Shown here: piece by piece, positions 51,441-63,935 of the stretch
Position numbering within the stretch: position 1 is the stretch's first letter
How the letters are laid out: every line of letters begins with the position of its first letter
DNA from: Arabidopsis thaliana
Lineage: Eukaryota > Streptophyta > Magnoliopsida > Brassicales > Brassicaceae
Direction of reading: 5' to 3'
DNA length: 64,000 bases
NCBI RefSeq assembly: GCF_000001735.4
Contig: NC_003074.8
Span: forward strand, 9,424,101-9,488,100
Translations under genes and position numbers: made by a program
Notes under the pieces: generated by a model
Seen by the model: only the letters and a program-made list of their open reading frames with translations
Told to the model about the DNA's origin: nothing
Databases searched by the model: none

Positions 51441-51698
51441 TTTGAATCTTTTATCTTCTCACTTTTCTTTTTCACTTTTGGGAAGCTCGAAGAGCTGAGA
51501 GGAGTGTGAGAGAGAAAAGGATCTTTGAAGTCGCCGGAATAATTTGTTTAACCGGAGCTCTGTCTTTGACTCTACGCTTCTCTCTCTTCTTCTTCCTTCT
51601 TCGTCTTCTTAATCGCTTTCTGCTCTGTTTTTCTCGTTCATCAAGCTACATCTACTAGCTCTCTCAGTGATTGATTTCTCACAGTTTCATCGATTTCC

Positions 51699-51852
51699 AT
51701 GCGTTTAAGACCTAAAAGGTAACTGGGTTTGCTAAAGTTTGTTACTTTGAATGGTTTTTATAGTTTCTCTGTTCGAATCTGAAGTGGGTTGTTGTGTTTT
51801 TGCTGGTTATTGAAACAGGACTTGTTCTGGGGTAAAGGACTTTTCTTGTTCT
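51699..51852 (+). CDS. Spliced 18-codon upstream ORF in the CRF11 leader
   Basis: The leader appears to contain an intron 51719-51818 (GTAACTGG...GAAACAG). An ATG at 51699 reads across the splice as MRLRPKRTCSGVKDFSCS and then a stop, ahead of the main ATG at 51952. Without splicing the peptide differs after codon 6. Whether it is translated is unknown; it could lower CRF11 translation. Confidence 0.4.
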
Positions 51853-51951
51853 TGAGAGAGTTCATTTTGAGGCTTTTCTGGGAATTTTGAGAGGTTTTTT
51901 AGGGTTTAAGGGGGTTTGGTTTTGAATTTCGCACACCAAGTGTTCGATAAA

Positions 51952-52950
51952 ATGGCTGAACGAAAGAAACGCTCTTCTATTCAAACCAATAAACCCAACA
52001 AAAAACCCATGAAGAAGAAACCTTTTCAGCTAAATCACCTCCCAGGTTTATCTGAAGATTTGAAGACTATGAGAAAACTCCGTTTCGTTGTGAATGATCC
52101 TTACGCTACTGACTACTCATCAAGCGAAGAAGAAGAAAGGAGTCAGAGAAGGAAACGTTATGTCTGTGAGATCGATCTTCCTTTCGCTCAAGCTGCTACT
52201 CAAGCAGAATCTGAAAGCTCATATTGTCAGGAGAGTAACAATAATGGTGTAAGCAAGACTAAAATCTCAGCTTGTAGCAAAAAGGTTTTACGCAGCAAAG
52301 CATCTCCGGTCGTTGGACGTTCTTCTACTACTGTCTCGAAGCCTGTTGGTGTTAGGCAGAGGAAATGGGGTAAATGGGCTGCTGAGATTAGACATCCAAT
52401 CACCAAAGTAAGAACTTGGTTGGGTACTTACGAGACGCTTGAACAAGCAGCTGATGCTTATGCTACCAAGAAGCTTGAGTTTGATGCTCTGGCTGCAGCC
52501 ACTTCTGCTGCTTCCTCTGTTTTGTCAAATGAGTCTGGTTCTATGATCTCAGCCTCAGGGTCAAGCATTGATCTTGACAAGAAGCTAGTTGATTCGACTC
52601 TTGATCAACAAGCTGGTGAATCGAAGAAAGCGAGTTTTGATTTCGACTTTGCAGATCTACAGATTCCTGAAATGGGTTGCTTCATTGATGACTCATTCAT
52701 CCCAAATGCTTGTGAGCTTGATTTTCTCTTAACAGAAGAGAACAACAACCAAATGTTGGATGATTACTGTGGCATAGATGATCTGGACATCATTGGTCTT
52801 GAATGTGACGGTCCAAGCGAACTTCCAGACTATGATTTCTCAGATGTGGAGATCGATCTTGGTCTCATTGGAACCACCATTGACAAGTATGCTTTCGTTG
52901 ATCATATCGCAACAACTACTCCCACTCCTCTTAATATCGCGTGCCCATAA
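51952..52950 (+). CDS. CRF11: AP2/ERF transcription factor, cytokinin response factor type
   Basis: Nuclear DNA-binding protein, 332 residues from the ATG at 51952. An upstream in-frame ATG at 51916 would add 12 residues, but MAERKKRSS has the typical basic start and matches the remembered length. The CRF domain is near the N terminus ([20 protein letters not shown]). A single AP2 domain covers about 132-185 ([17 protein letters not shown], then [20 protein letters not shown]), with the DNA-contacting Arg/Trp pattern intact. The C-terminal half is acidic and Ser/Asp-rich ([28 protein letters not shown]), as in activation regions. The coding region has no intron, while the leader has one. The locus is AT3G25890 from memory. 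Confidence 0.93.
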   Translation: MAERKKRSSIQTNKPNKKPMKKKPFQLNHLPGLSEDLKTMRKLRFVVNDPYATDYSSSEEEERSQRRKRYVCEIDLPFAQAATQAESESSYCQESNNNGVSKTKISACSKKVLRSKASPVVGRSSTTVSKPVGVRQRKWGKWAAEIRHPITKVRTWLGTYETLEQAADAYATKKLEFDALAAATSAASSVLSNESGSMISASGSSIDLDKKLVDSTLDQQAGESKKASFDFDFADLQIPEMGCFIDDSFIPNACELDFLLTEENNNQMLDDYCGIDDLDIIGLECDGPSELPDYDFSDVEIDLGLIGTTIDKYAFVDHIATTTPTPLNIACP

Positions 52951-53299
52951 GTTTTGCAGCTAGGTGTTATTATTAGCTATAGGAGCAACGTAAAAAGCTC
53001 GTTGTTACTCGGTTTTGTCTTAAGTTATTAAAGTATAGCAGAGGCAGTTAATCTCAAGGGAAGCAAAAACCCTAAAGATAGAAGCAGATGCAGTTTTGTG
53101 TGTTGGTGTTACTAAAGAAAGTTTTGTTGACATAATGGTTTTGATGTTGTGGAGAAGATAGAGAGGTGTGATCGAAATTGTAAATCTCAGGTGGTTTTTT
53201 TTGAAGGCAATTGTTTCTCATTTAGGGTTTTTTTCTATATGAGGATTGTCTTTGAAAAGCCTTTAGATGTTTTCTAATTCGTAAGCTCTCTCAATCTTT

Positions 53300-55900
53300 G
53301 TAAGTTTTGCCTGTTGAGTTATTGATACATATGTGAGACCTACTTTATTTGTTTTGTGCTACATACATTGTTGATGGTTTCGTCCTCTGCTCTTGTTAAG
53401 TCATTGTTACCAATGTTTGATTGCTGTTTCTTTCGGGTTGATTCAGTCAGACATGAAGATAACTAGATAAACCGTTTGTTCTCTGCAATCACTACCTATA
53501 GAGTTAGGGTTTAGGCTTATCCTCTTTTTGCATTATATCAGTAAAGTTTTCTTTAAAAGTTATGTGAACAAAAACACATAATGCAAGATAGAGAGGTTAA
53601 TGGGTTTGGTTGATGATAACAGTAGGACAAATTATCACCGCTCTAATTGCGTTGGTTCTTAAACCATTTCTTTTATAATATTTAATATTTGATCTAATTT
53701 TCTTAAAGCAACCTTTGCGTATATTACAAGTCTTGCCAAAATTTTCAACTAGTTCCATCTTTGATATAAAGAGTATATAGTGGTGTGTTCTTTTGTGTCA
53801 AGCCATCTCTCAACTTCAGACTGTAGCTGCTTTTGGATTTTATTAGTTTCGTTTTAGTGAACAGAATTATGGATATACATTGAATTGAACGTGCATATTC
53901 ATTTTGTTTTTGTTTTTTCAACAAATTAAAATGAATTCTAAGATGTTTTTGTTTTTTTGTTAATTGAATTCTTAAGATGTTGACAGAAAATAAATTGAAG
54001 TCTTAAGAATAATTGATTTGAGATTTTAAGACTTGTACTTTTCTTTGGAGATTGGAGATTTGACATGCTCGAAGTCGATGTATACAATTTGGTTTTTTAT
54101 CAAGTGTCATTCTCATTCGATGGAGCTTTTTTTTTATCAAAAACGTGGAAATTAGTGATTTCTAATGATCTGAAATAAAAATTGGGTTTACTTCCATGGT
54201 TTTTTTTTGGACAAAGGGGTTTACTTACGATCAAGCAATCAATTACATAGTTATTCTGGATTAGTCATTTGGTAATATTTAGCATCTTATGAAGAATCTT
54301 AAACACGTCCATTATACAACTAAATATGTTGCACCATTTGATGGAAAAAAAATATGTTGCACCAAAAAAATGATCCAAGATGTTGAAACTTGAAAGAAAA
54401 AATCGAATAATAATAACAAATAGGCTTTCTGGCTTTCTATGTTACTGAAAGGCCCAATGCACGTAAACGGAGAGCCCACATTACAAATTAATAATTTTTG
54501 TTGGGCTAGTGAGACCATAACGCTATCATACGTTGTAAATCTGTACAGCAAGTTAACAATTACAATAATAATCAGATTTTACACTCTTTTATAGATAAGT
54601 CATGGTCAAGACTCAAGAGTCAAGAGTCAAGACCAACAATCAATGGCCTAGCTTGTACAACAAAAGACTTAAGGCTATATAGTTTTAATCAATTAGAGTC
54701 ACATAATTCACAAATATCAACGATTATACAACGGTTGTTATTGAGTAGTTAAAACATGGTTGATATAGATTAGTGAGAAAATATTGATTGGTTGACAATA
54801 TATGAAAGTGAAATTATCAAAATGATATTATACATAAGTTTTTAAAATATATCCAAACTCATTTTTATTATAATTAGAAACTTTTTAAAAAATATAGACC
54901 GTATGTGATCTATTTTTATGAAACTTAATAACAAAATTTATTTGAAAATATTAGATTGTAAAAAAATAATTATTCATTCTGTAGTTTCCGGTTAAAAAAT
55001 GTGCAGAAAGATGAGTTTTTAGTTTGTGGGTTCAGTAACATTATAAGCTAATATTTTTTTATTAGTTGATTACATATTATTCAAGGATTACATATGTTGA
55101 TGAATCCTTTAATTTACTCGTGTTAACAATAATCCGTAATTTTTTAAGACGTGAGGGATACATAGGAGAGATTTCCATCGAGATGCATGGTTGTTTTTGA
55201 TTCCCTCACTCCTGATAAGATAAACTAGAATACGTTTCGACGTCAAAATATTTAAAGATTTGCTTAACTGAAAAATAAAGAGAATTTTGTGGAATAGGTC
55301 AGAACTATATTTTTAAATTAGCTAAAGGATATTTTTAATATAATTTTGTTAATGGTCAAAAAGACCTAAAAAAAATTCTTAACAAAAAAAATAAAGAGAA
55401 TTTGGTAAAATAGGATAGTTTTATGTTTTTCAATAAGTAAAATGGACTATTTATGTTTTAAATTATCTAAACGGTAATTTATATAGTTTGAAAGTAGTAT
55501 AAAAAATATTCTGATTCGTTGCTAATCGTTCTAAAGTGCTCAACAACTACAACGAACGACCAAGTCCCTTTTTCCCCGTTTAGGAAATGATGATGTTAAC
55601 TTGTAAATATTTTTAAAATGGTTGAACAAATACTGTATAACCTACTTGGATTCAATGTGTCAATTGTTTTACTGCAGAATTCAAAAATGAGTCAGGATTC
55701 GAACAAATGTAAATGATAAAATATATGGTTGATATTAAAATGTTGCAATAGCGGCGAAGCCATGCCACATTGCCACATATGCTTTGCTTCAAAGTCAAGA
55801 CACAAGAAATGTGCATCGTTGACCCACCAAACAATATTATGCCGGAGAGTTGTAGTTCTTTTCAACATTCAAAGATCGAATAGACAAATTAAGGCTTCCA

Positions 55901-55931
<31 letters not shown>

Positions 55932-56863
55932 GACAAATATCTCAAATAAAGGACTCATAATTCTTATAAAAACTATATTATAAACGTAAGAAAAAGAAGA
56001 AGGAGAATGTGAAAAGCTCTATTTCGATTAGTATTTTGTAAACTTTATAAACAAAATGATATGTTTCTCTAACAAATACTTTAAGAATGAACTTTGATAG
56101 TTTGGCTATGACTTTAAGATATATATACCTTTCACATGACTGAACGTATATAGTAGCTTTGAAAACAACTAAGAACAACTTTTTTGCACATGTTAATGTT
56201 ATCGGTTTCTATTAAATTCCATAATAAATAAAAATTGTTTTCTTCATGCCTGCATTTACGGCTACATCTTTGCCACACCTGTTAAATATTCTTGGTCGAT
56301 AATATTTGATTCATTTTTTGATCCCTTTCATATTTTGTTTCCATGACGTCTAAATACATATGTAATCGAACATAAGAAAATTCCATTTCTTAACTATAAA
56401 ATCCTTTACATATTTTGTGTAGCTAATTTAGTAGGTAAATTAAAAGTTAATGTAGGCATGTTTAATATGTTTTCGATTAAAAAATAAACGTAAGAAAATT
56501 CTATTTTATATGTTTGACGGTGGAAAATAAATTGCGAAAAGGCGAATTAATTTAATTTATTCCGTCGGCAAAGTTGAAATTATGAATAACATTTAATATT
56601 TACAGATTAGAGAAACGCGTCAACACAAAAGATTATATTCGGACGAAATAATTTAATTTATTTGACCTTTATTGGGCCTAAACCGAAGCCCATTATCCAA
56701 ACATATAAGTGTAGAGGGAAACATGAAGCATCCGTTGTATTTTTGATAGGGAAGAAAAAAAAACACAAAAGCGGCGTTGATTTTTTTAGATTTTCCGACA
56801 AGATTTCTCGTGAGAAGATTTGTCTGAATCTTTCTTTCGAAGAGGTTTTGAGTTAATTTCAAA
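53300..56863. other. Gene-poor region between CRF11 and HMT1
   Basis: No gene is supported. It contains a cluster of GTCAAGA repeats at 54604-54633 (four W-box cores on the minus strand) and a diverged direct repeat pair at about 55275-55350 and 55392-55480 (both AATAAAGAGAATTTKGTRRAATAGG). A (AT)n tract lies at 55900-55923. Confidence 0.5.
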
Positions 56864-58584
56864 ATGGTTTTGGAGAAAAAATCTGCATTGTTGGAAGATT
56901 TGATAAAGAAATGCGGCGGTTGTGCGGTGGTCGACGGTGGTTTCGCTACCCAGCTTGAGATTCACGGCGCCGCCATTAACGACCCTTTGTGGAGTGCTGT
57001 TTCTCTCATCAAAAATCCTGAGCTCATCAAAAGGGTTTGTGAAAATTTGTGTTTTTTTTTTCTTCATTTCTGATTTTGATTTTATCCCTAATTTTGAAAA
57101 TTACCATGATACCATCTTTAGGATTTGCTATGAACATCATAAGTTATTAAGCATAAAAATTTGATTTTTTCTTATATTCTGATTGATATTTTGGTGAAAA
57201 CACAGATCTTTAGGGTTTTATTGTTAATTCGAAGATTTTTAATTTCTGGGTCTGAAGATTTGGATAACAATGGACAGAGTTTGATGAAATTTTTGTTTAG
57301 GTTCACATGGAATATTTGGAAGCTGGTGCAGACATTGTGGTTACTTCATCTTATCAGGTAATAATATAAAGCCAACACCATTTTTTTATTTGATTTGTTC
57401 ATTCTCTTTCTTGTTTAACAATCTATCTCTTTTGTGGTTGTGGTTGTGGTTGTTGTAAAGATTTACAAAGTTAGGATTTTTAATTAGTTTCAGTCTGACT
57501 TCACTTTGAAAGTATTTAGATTTTCACTTACCGGCTTTGTTATTTCAGGCTACGATCCCGGGGTTTCTTTCTAGAGGTTTATCAATAGAAGAGAGCGAGT
57601 CTTTGCTTCAAAAGAGTGTAGAATTAGCTGTTGAAGCTCGTGATAGATTCTGGGAGAAAGTGAGCAAGGTTTCAGGACATAGCTATAACAGAGCTCTTGT
57701 AGCTGCATCTATTGGAAGCTATGGTGCTTATCTTGCTGATGGCTCTGAGTACAGGTGCCCTTTTAAGCATAAATGAATTCACAATACACATTGTTTTGGT
57801 TTTGAATAGATTTTCAAGATTCTGTCGATGAGGGACTTATAGTTGTTCGATGTTCTTCTTGCAGTGGTCACTATGGTGAGAATGTAAGTTTGGATAAACT
57901 AAAGGACTTTCACAGGAGAAGACTTCAAGTCTTAGTGGAAGCTGGTCCTGATCTTCTTGCTTTTGAAACCATACCGAATAAACTCGAAGCTCAGGCTTGC
58001 GTTGAGCTTTTGGAGGAAGAGAAAGTGCAAATCCCAGCATGGATCTGCTTCACATCTGTAGATGGTGAGAAAGCTCCATCAGGAGAGAGCTTTGAGGAAT
58101 GTCTTGAACCTCTTAACAAAAGCAACAATATTTACGCAGTTGGTATTAACTGCGCACCTCCTCAATTCATCGAAAATCTGATTCGCAAATTCGCCAAGGC
58201 AAGTAGTAGTTGAAACTTTGTTGGATTGTATGGCAAAGAAACATCAAAAGTCTTACTTTCTATGTCACTTTATGTTTTCAGCTGACGAAGAAAGCAATCG
58301 TTGTTTACCCGAATAGCGGAGAGGTTTGGGATGGAAAAGCTAAACAATGGCTGGTATGTAATGTTACAGTCTTGTTGAATATGATTTTACTGCATTAAGG
58401 TTGAAGATATGAATCTGTTTTGATTTTGGGGTAAATTTGGCAGCCATCACAATGCTTTGGTGATGATGAATTTGAGATGTTTGCAACGAAATGGCGTGAC
58501 CTTGGAGCTAAACTCATCGGAGGATGTTGCAGGACTACACCTTCCACCATTAACGCTATCTCCAGAGATTTGAAACGAAGATGA
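56864..58584 (+). CDS. HMT1: Homocysteine S-methyltransferase
   Basis: Cytosolic zinc enzyme that moves a methyl group from S-methylmethionine (or AdoMet) to homocysteine, giving methionine, as part of the SMM cycle. Six exons: 56864-57034, 57301-57357, 57549-57754, 57865-58198, 58282-58353 and 58444-58584; 981 bp, 326 residues. The N terminus carries VVDGGFATQLEIHG of the barrel start. The zinc ligands are INCAPP (exon 4) and the C-terminal GGCCRTTP, all cysteines intact. Exon 4 ends with a GC donor (AAG|GCAAGT at 58199), because only this joins in frame to CTGACG at 58282. No transit peptide is seen. The locus is AT3G25900 from memory. Confidence 0.95.
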
Positions 58585-58699
58585 TTTTTCTTCAGGGAGA
58601 AAAGACTGAAGATTCTTTTTCAACTTTTTAACTAGCTTGACCATTGTTAGGGCTATCTATCTGTTTTCTGTTGTTTTCTTGTTGTTCACGTTTTCTTTG

Positions 58700-61600
58700 T
58701 GGTTTGATGATATGTATTCGTAAACTAGGCCTTGGGCGTTTTCAATGTAATGGCCCATAAAATATTTTCTTTATCAAAATTACCCGATTTGAATCTTTAA
58801 TACACAAAGTCCCAAACTTATGTTGTAATTTTGTGGTTCCTCATAATTTGTTTTTTTTTCCATAATTAACAACCACATAATTATATTTAGAATTACTATT
58901 TGAAGAAAAAAACAGGAAAGTGATTCTTTAAATATGTAGATAGTTAAAAAGCTTGTTCTATATGGTTTTTTGGCTTATAAACAATAAAATTTGTATCCAT
59001 TCTTTTATTGAATTGGTACCAGAAAGAAGAAAAAAAATCTTTTGATCCACCAAAATTCAAGACTTCCATAAAATAAAATATGTGGCTACCAAACGGTTCA
59101 TGTTTGGTGTACATTATGATTTAAAAGAAAAAAACAAACAAATTATTAACCGTACATCAAGTAAAAACAAAATATTTTAACGTTTTAGGTAAGACAAATA
59201 CAATACTTACATGAAATTTCGAGAAATCGACCGACTTTATACCCTTTATTAGTAGTAGTTCAAGGAAATAATATAGTAGTCGTACATTAGGCAATGTGTT
59301 AATAAACTAAGTAATAAAACTATCTATTTGTCTCCTATACGTACATGGCCAAGTTTCATCTAATTATTAATTTTCAGATCAGTTAATTTAAACGGATATT
59401 TTTAATTTGTTGATGTGAAAAACTTATACCATAATACAAAATATTGTGGCAAAAATTAGCGTATAAGTGCTGTAAAAAAAACATTACCGTATAAATGAAG
59501 ACCACAAACATAAAGTTTATAGCTAATTATTATTATCTTTATTCAAATATATTATTATACATTTGCATGATGCATTTATCTTTGTAGATCTGTTTATTAG
59601 TTATTTTTGATGATCATGCATTGATGCATAGCTACTATATTTATGTATACAAATGAAAACTGTGATTTTTGTAAATGTAAATATAATTAAATATAACTAT
59701 TTAAATAACATGGTAATTTAACTGAATATTTGTTTGTTAATAACTTAATACTAATAAAAATTGCATACTTTCTTCATCTCCAACCGCCAAAAATAAATTT
59801 TGAAATTAACTACGGAAGAGATTATGAAGATTTATATTTAATCAATTTATATGTTTAGAATTTAGAAGTCTTTGTTTAACTGATTTGTTGTATATGAAGT
59901 AATTAATATCTTCCAAAACATTTACTGTGCGACCATTAATTATATGTCTTCAGAGTACGATGTATTCAATTAGGTCGATACTATTATATTAGACAAAAAA
60001 TATGATGATGTAAAACAAATTAGAAGTCGAGTTGTTTTAAAATCCATATATAAAATTTAATCTTTTTTTTTTTTTTTTTGAACAACCCGACTGTAAGATA
60101 TTATAAGAATTCAGAAATGAGCATCTAGAAAAATTACAGTAAGAAAACATGTACTAATTAAGTGAAAATAAGACTAAAAAGAAAGAGTCAAAGAGATTCT
60201 GAAATCCAAACAGAAAGGGACAAAGAGAAGACATGAAAACCCCTTCGCCGCATACTACGTGGCGCTTCACGCATTGGTTACTCTGTCTCTCATAAAACAC
60301 CCAAATTCGAGACCTCTTTTTCTTAAACTTTTATACTACAAACTTATTAGCTTCACATTTTTTATATGTAAATGCTTGACTTCCTAATTGACTACTAGAA
60401 TACAATCAAGTGGCAATAACAAAATGAATCCATAGAACTTGTTTTGACCCATGTTTTAAGGAAATGGTAAATCTTATATCAAATCTAATTTGCATTTGCA
60501 TTATGTATTTTTAATATCTAAAACCATTAAAAGACATTTCATTTTAAAATACCACGAATTTATCACCAATACTATATTTTTTGCAATGCATCATAAATCA
60601 GTTCTCAGAAGAATTCTAAAACGTACAAAAGAAAAAACCGTTCATTTTTTGACATAAATTTTCATAAGCTTTTAGTAGGTCATGTGGATTTCAGTTTTAC
60701 TTATTTCCATGTAGCTTTTAATTTGGTCATTGTAATCGATTACAAGTTGTCTACGTTTGATTTTATTAAGAATTGGTACAATGGAGTAGATATATTTTAA
60801 GTATAAAAGAATAATTCCAAACACTACCGTCCATACCATTTATTGTATTTTATCATTTCGTGACTGTTTTGAAAAAAAAGTCTCAGATGTATCGTGTTAC
60901 TAACTTTTCATCTAGTTCGCAAATCCCAATGGAAATTACATCCTTCTTTTAACCATAATATACCAAAGCTAATCAAACCCTTCAACAACAAAAAAAACTA
61001 ATCTTTTACCAAAAAAAAAAACCTAAGTTAATCAGCAGTTCATAGAAGCTTAAGTATCTGTGATCGCTTGACAAAAATATGAATAAAAATTGAATAAGAT
61101 TTAGTGCCATGATGATTTAACACGTAAACCTTTGTGTTTCCCTTTATCCATTTTACAAAGTGCCCTACACAAATATATGCTCATGTCTTATACCATTAAA
61201 CGGTGACTATTTTAAGTTCAAATTTTAGATAAATATGTAAGATATAAATTTTTGGTTGAATATTTACATTAGAATTATGGAGCAGCATATAAAAATAAAT
61301 CTGAAAAAGTATAAAACTTCAAAATATTTATTTATGTACAAAATTATAAACAGGTCTACTTTTAGTATTTATTAATCAGACAAATTTGACTCTAGAGCCT
61401 TTTAGGTTGTGGAAAAGGGAAAAGCTTTTGGATTGGTCAGTGGTAAAAGCAAAGAGCCTTTTATGACTGACTCATATAGACACATACAAACCACGGTCAA
61501 CACCACAAGTCCTGCTAGAAAGTCAACTGATCCGACGATGGTTTAAAATCTCACCATCCACAATTTTTCATTTTGCTCTTCAAATTTTCTTGCGGTGGTT

Positions 61601-62247
61601 TAATTTTAAATTTTGTTACAAATAAGTGCATAAGTAATCTAACTGTTGAAGTTAATTTTCCTTTGAGTTTTTCTGTTTCCTGGGCCATGCAATTGAAGTT
61701 AAATATATTTAGAATCTCCCGGTTTGGTGAAAAATACAAAAACATATTAAATCACACAAACATTCTGATATACCAAAAGTTAAACCATCTCTCTCTCTCT
61801 ATATCCATCTATGAGTTGTGCGTACAATTTGGAACATAGTTTTAATCAGTGATATTATATATTATTTTGATTCGATGCTAATGAATGTATTATCATCAAG
61901 AATGACGAGTACCAAGAAGAAACGATCAGTATTTTTCTAATTAAAAATCTGGACTCTTTGTCTAAAAATATGAAGAACAATTATTAGGGTTCATACTCAT
62001 CCTCTTCTTAATTATATGCAGAATTAAATTAATATAAACTACATTTCAAGGAATATGAAATATATATATATATATGAAATGGTTATAGATCAGTGATTAA
62101 AATCTCCAAAATACCCTCGTTTTTCCCTTATATTAACGAGAAAAACGTAGGTATTTTGGGTAAAATACACTAGTTGGTTGATCATTAACATAAACAAGAA
62201 GAAAAATATAAACCAAAAAAAAAAAACACATCAAGAAACTGCTTCTA
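58700..62247. other. Gene-poor region between HMT1 and CLE27
   Basis: No gene is supported. A T-run (60062-60079) precedes 200 bp of different composition. A GC-richer patch at about 60240-60310 (TTCGCCGCATACTACGTGGC and following) has a TACGTGGC motif. TTGAC/GTCAA motifs cluster at about 61495-61530. A CT repeat lies at 61790-61800 and a short AT tract at about 62061. Confidence 0.45.
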
Positions 62248-62523
62248 CTAGTTATGCAAAGGATCCGGACAACTTGGTACTATTCTTTTACTCTCACTGA
62301 TCCCTTTACCGACAAAAGAATCCACCGGTGGAAATTTCCCGGCGCCGAAGTACTTCTTCATTAGATCTTCTTCTTGTCTCTTACCCGAAGCCGGAGTTTC
62401 TGGAAATATCCGAATTGCCCCTACCCGTGAATATACACAGAAGAGATGGAGCATATAAGAAAGCAAGATCACCATTAGAAGTGTAGTAGTCAAAGAGCTT
62501 CTCCATTCTCGAGCATGAGTCAT
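62248..62523 (-). CDS. CLE27: CLE-family signalling peptide precursor
   Basis: Secreted precursor of 91 residues that yields a 12-residue extracellular ligand for LRR receptor kinases. The N terminus has a hydrophobic segment at about residues 11-31 (LTTTLLMVILLSYMLHLFCV) that serves as signal sequence or anchor. The middle is variable and the protein ends exactly in the CLE motif RIVPSCPDPLHN, with the conserved R, P, P, H and N. The cysteine at motif position 6, where most members have G, and the terminal location with no tail fit CLE27. There are no introns. The locus is AT3G25905 from memory. Confidence 0.95.
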   Translation of the reverse strand: MTHAREWRSSLTTTLLMVILLSYMLHLFCVYSRVGAIRIFPETPASGKRQEEDLMKKYFGAGKFPPVDSFVGKGISESKRIVPSCPDPLHN

Positions 62524-62699
62524 ATCCCAAACCTAAACCCTAACATAAAGTCGTCTTCTTGATTAAACCCTAATCATCGATTTTATATCTCTTCTTTCTG
62601 TCTTGTCTTCTCTGGGTTAGATCTATCTTCTATGACTATTTCTGAAGTTGAGAGAGAGAGAGCAAAAGATTGAAGTTTTGTTTTGTGAGAAGAAGAGTG

Positions 62700-63870
62700 G
62701 CTTTCATGCAAATTTAATGGCCCACGTGAATGGTTATATATAAATACAAGACAAGATCAGAGAATTGATTAATTTAGTTTTTTTTTCGTTTCATTACTAG
62801 TACATATTTTCACATATCTAATTATGATAAATAGTGGTATAGTACTATTATTGGTGTACAACTGTGTATATACAGTATATTATTTAAGCTGTACGAGCAT
62901 ATATAAAAATTAATTTAAAATAGTTTTGTCTCTTGTTCTGGAATTGTCAAGAATTATTACATTGTACATTGCTTTATAATTAGATTCTGTATCTAAAATT
63001 ACATATACAAATATAAACAATTTATATATTGATTCTTTAGACGTACGGGAAAAACAGAACTTTCAAAAATCAATAAATGCACCACCCACCAACGTACTTA
63101 CCCATTTTTGGTATGAATTTCAAATTGTTGTCGTTTTGGAGTTAGCTTTATATAGATGATGTAGAATAGGTTTACTTTGGAACATTATTGATGTAATGAC
63201 TTGGTACAGTTATATATACAAGAAAATTTGAATTTAATGGGTTTGAATGTGGATCATTGGATCTTATGCTAAACAAAAACCGTGCCACCATTCCTTTCAA
63301 TAATTTTTGTTTATCATTTTTGACATACATGACTAAAGTCTAAAACATTAGACCGTAAATGGCTATGAGCATAGACTGTATATTAAAACTAGTAGCATTG
63401 TGTGAAAGGAATTGTCAATTAAGATTTCATAGTTATTTAACTACAAAATAATTATTACAAATACCAACAAAGAAAACTTCATATTTTATTATGTAAGCGT
63501 CTCTTGAGAAAATCTGAAGATAGTGTGACGTAAGCAAATAGTGATTACGTTTGGTTTTGTTCAATACAACACAAAATTGTTCCTTTGGATGTTTGTATGT
63601 TAGAGATGAGTTTGGAAAAAGGGTGTCGTTTCATTAACTGCACTTTGCCGTTTTGTGTTTGTTTTGTTCCTCTTTCTTTCTCTCTTTGGTTTCGTCTCTT
63701 CTTCTTGCCTTCTTTCGCATCTTCCTCTTCGTGTCAGAATTATGCAAAGATCCCATCATCATTATTATTATGCGATTCCAAAATGCTTTTGTAGTATTTC
63801 AGATATAAGGAACTATAAAATTGTGGATATTATAAGATATAGTATGTGATTAATTAAACATAGCTAAACA
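62700..63870. other. Right-hand gene-free region
   Basis: It contains the CLE27 promoter and AT-rich DNA. A pyrimidine-rich stretch at about 63660-63725 opens two short overlapping frames but shows no conserved motif, so no gene is called. Confidence 0.4.
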
Positions 63871-63873
63871 AAA

Positions 63874-63935
63874 AAAAAGTGATACGTTTGAATGAAGAAA
63901 AAAGAGAGTAAAATCATTCAAACGTATCACTTTTT
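63874..63935. repeat. Perfect 22-bp inverted repeat (hairpin, 18-base loop)
   Basis: AAAAAGTGATACGTTTGAAT plus GA at 63874-63895 is perfectly complementary to 63914-63935. The 18-base loop is purine-rich. It could form a stable stem in RNA, or be a small foldback or terminator-like structure. It is too short for a typical plant miRNA precursor. Confidence 0.9.

Noticed and set aside
63585..63849. Overlapping short ORFs near the right edge as a small secreted protein gene
   Set aside because: The hydrophobic character comes from a pyrimidine-rich tract; there is no promoter, motif or splice evidence.
63874..63935. The hairpin as a miRNA gene
   Set aside because: The stem is only 22 bp and perfectly paired, with no extended precursor foldback around it.
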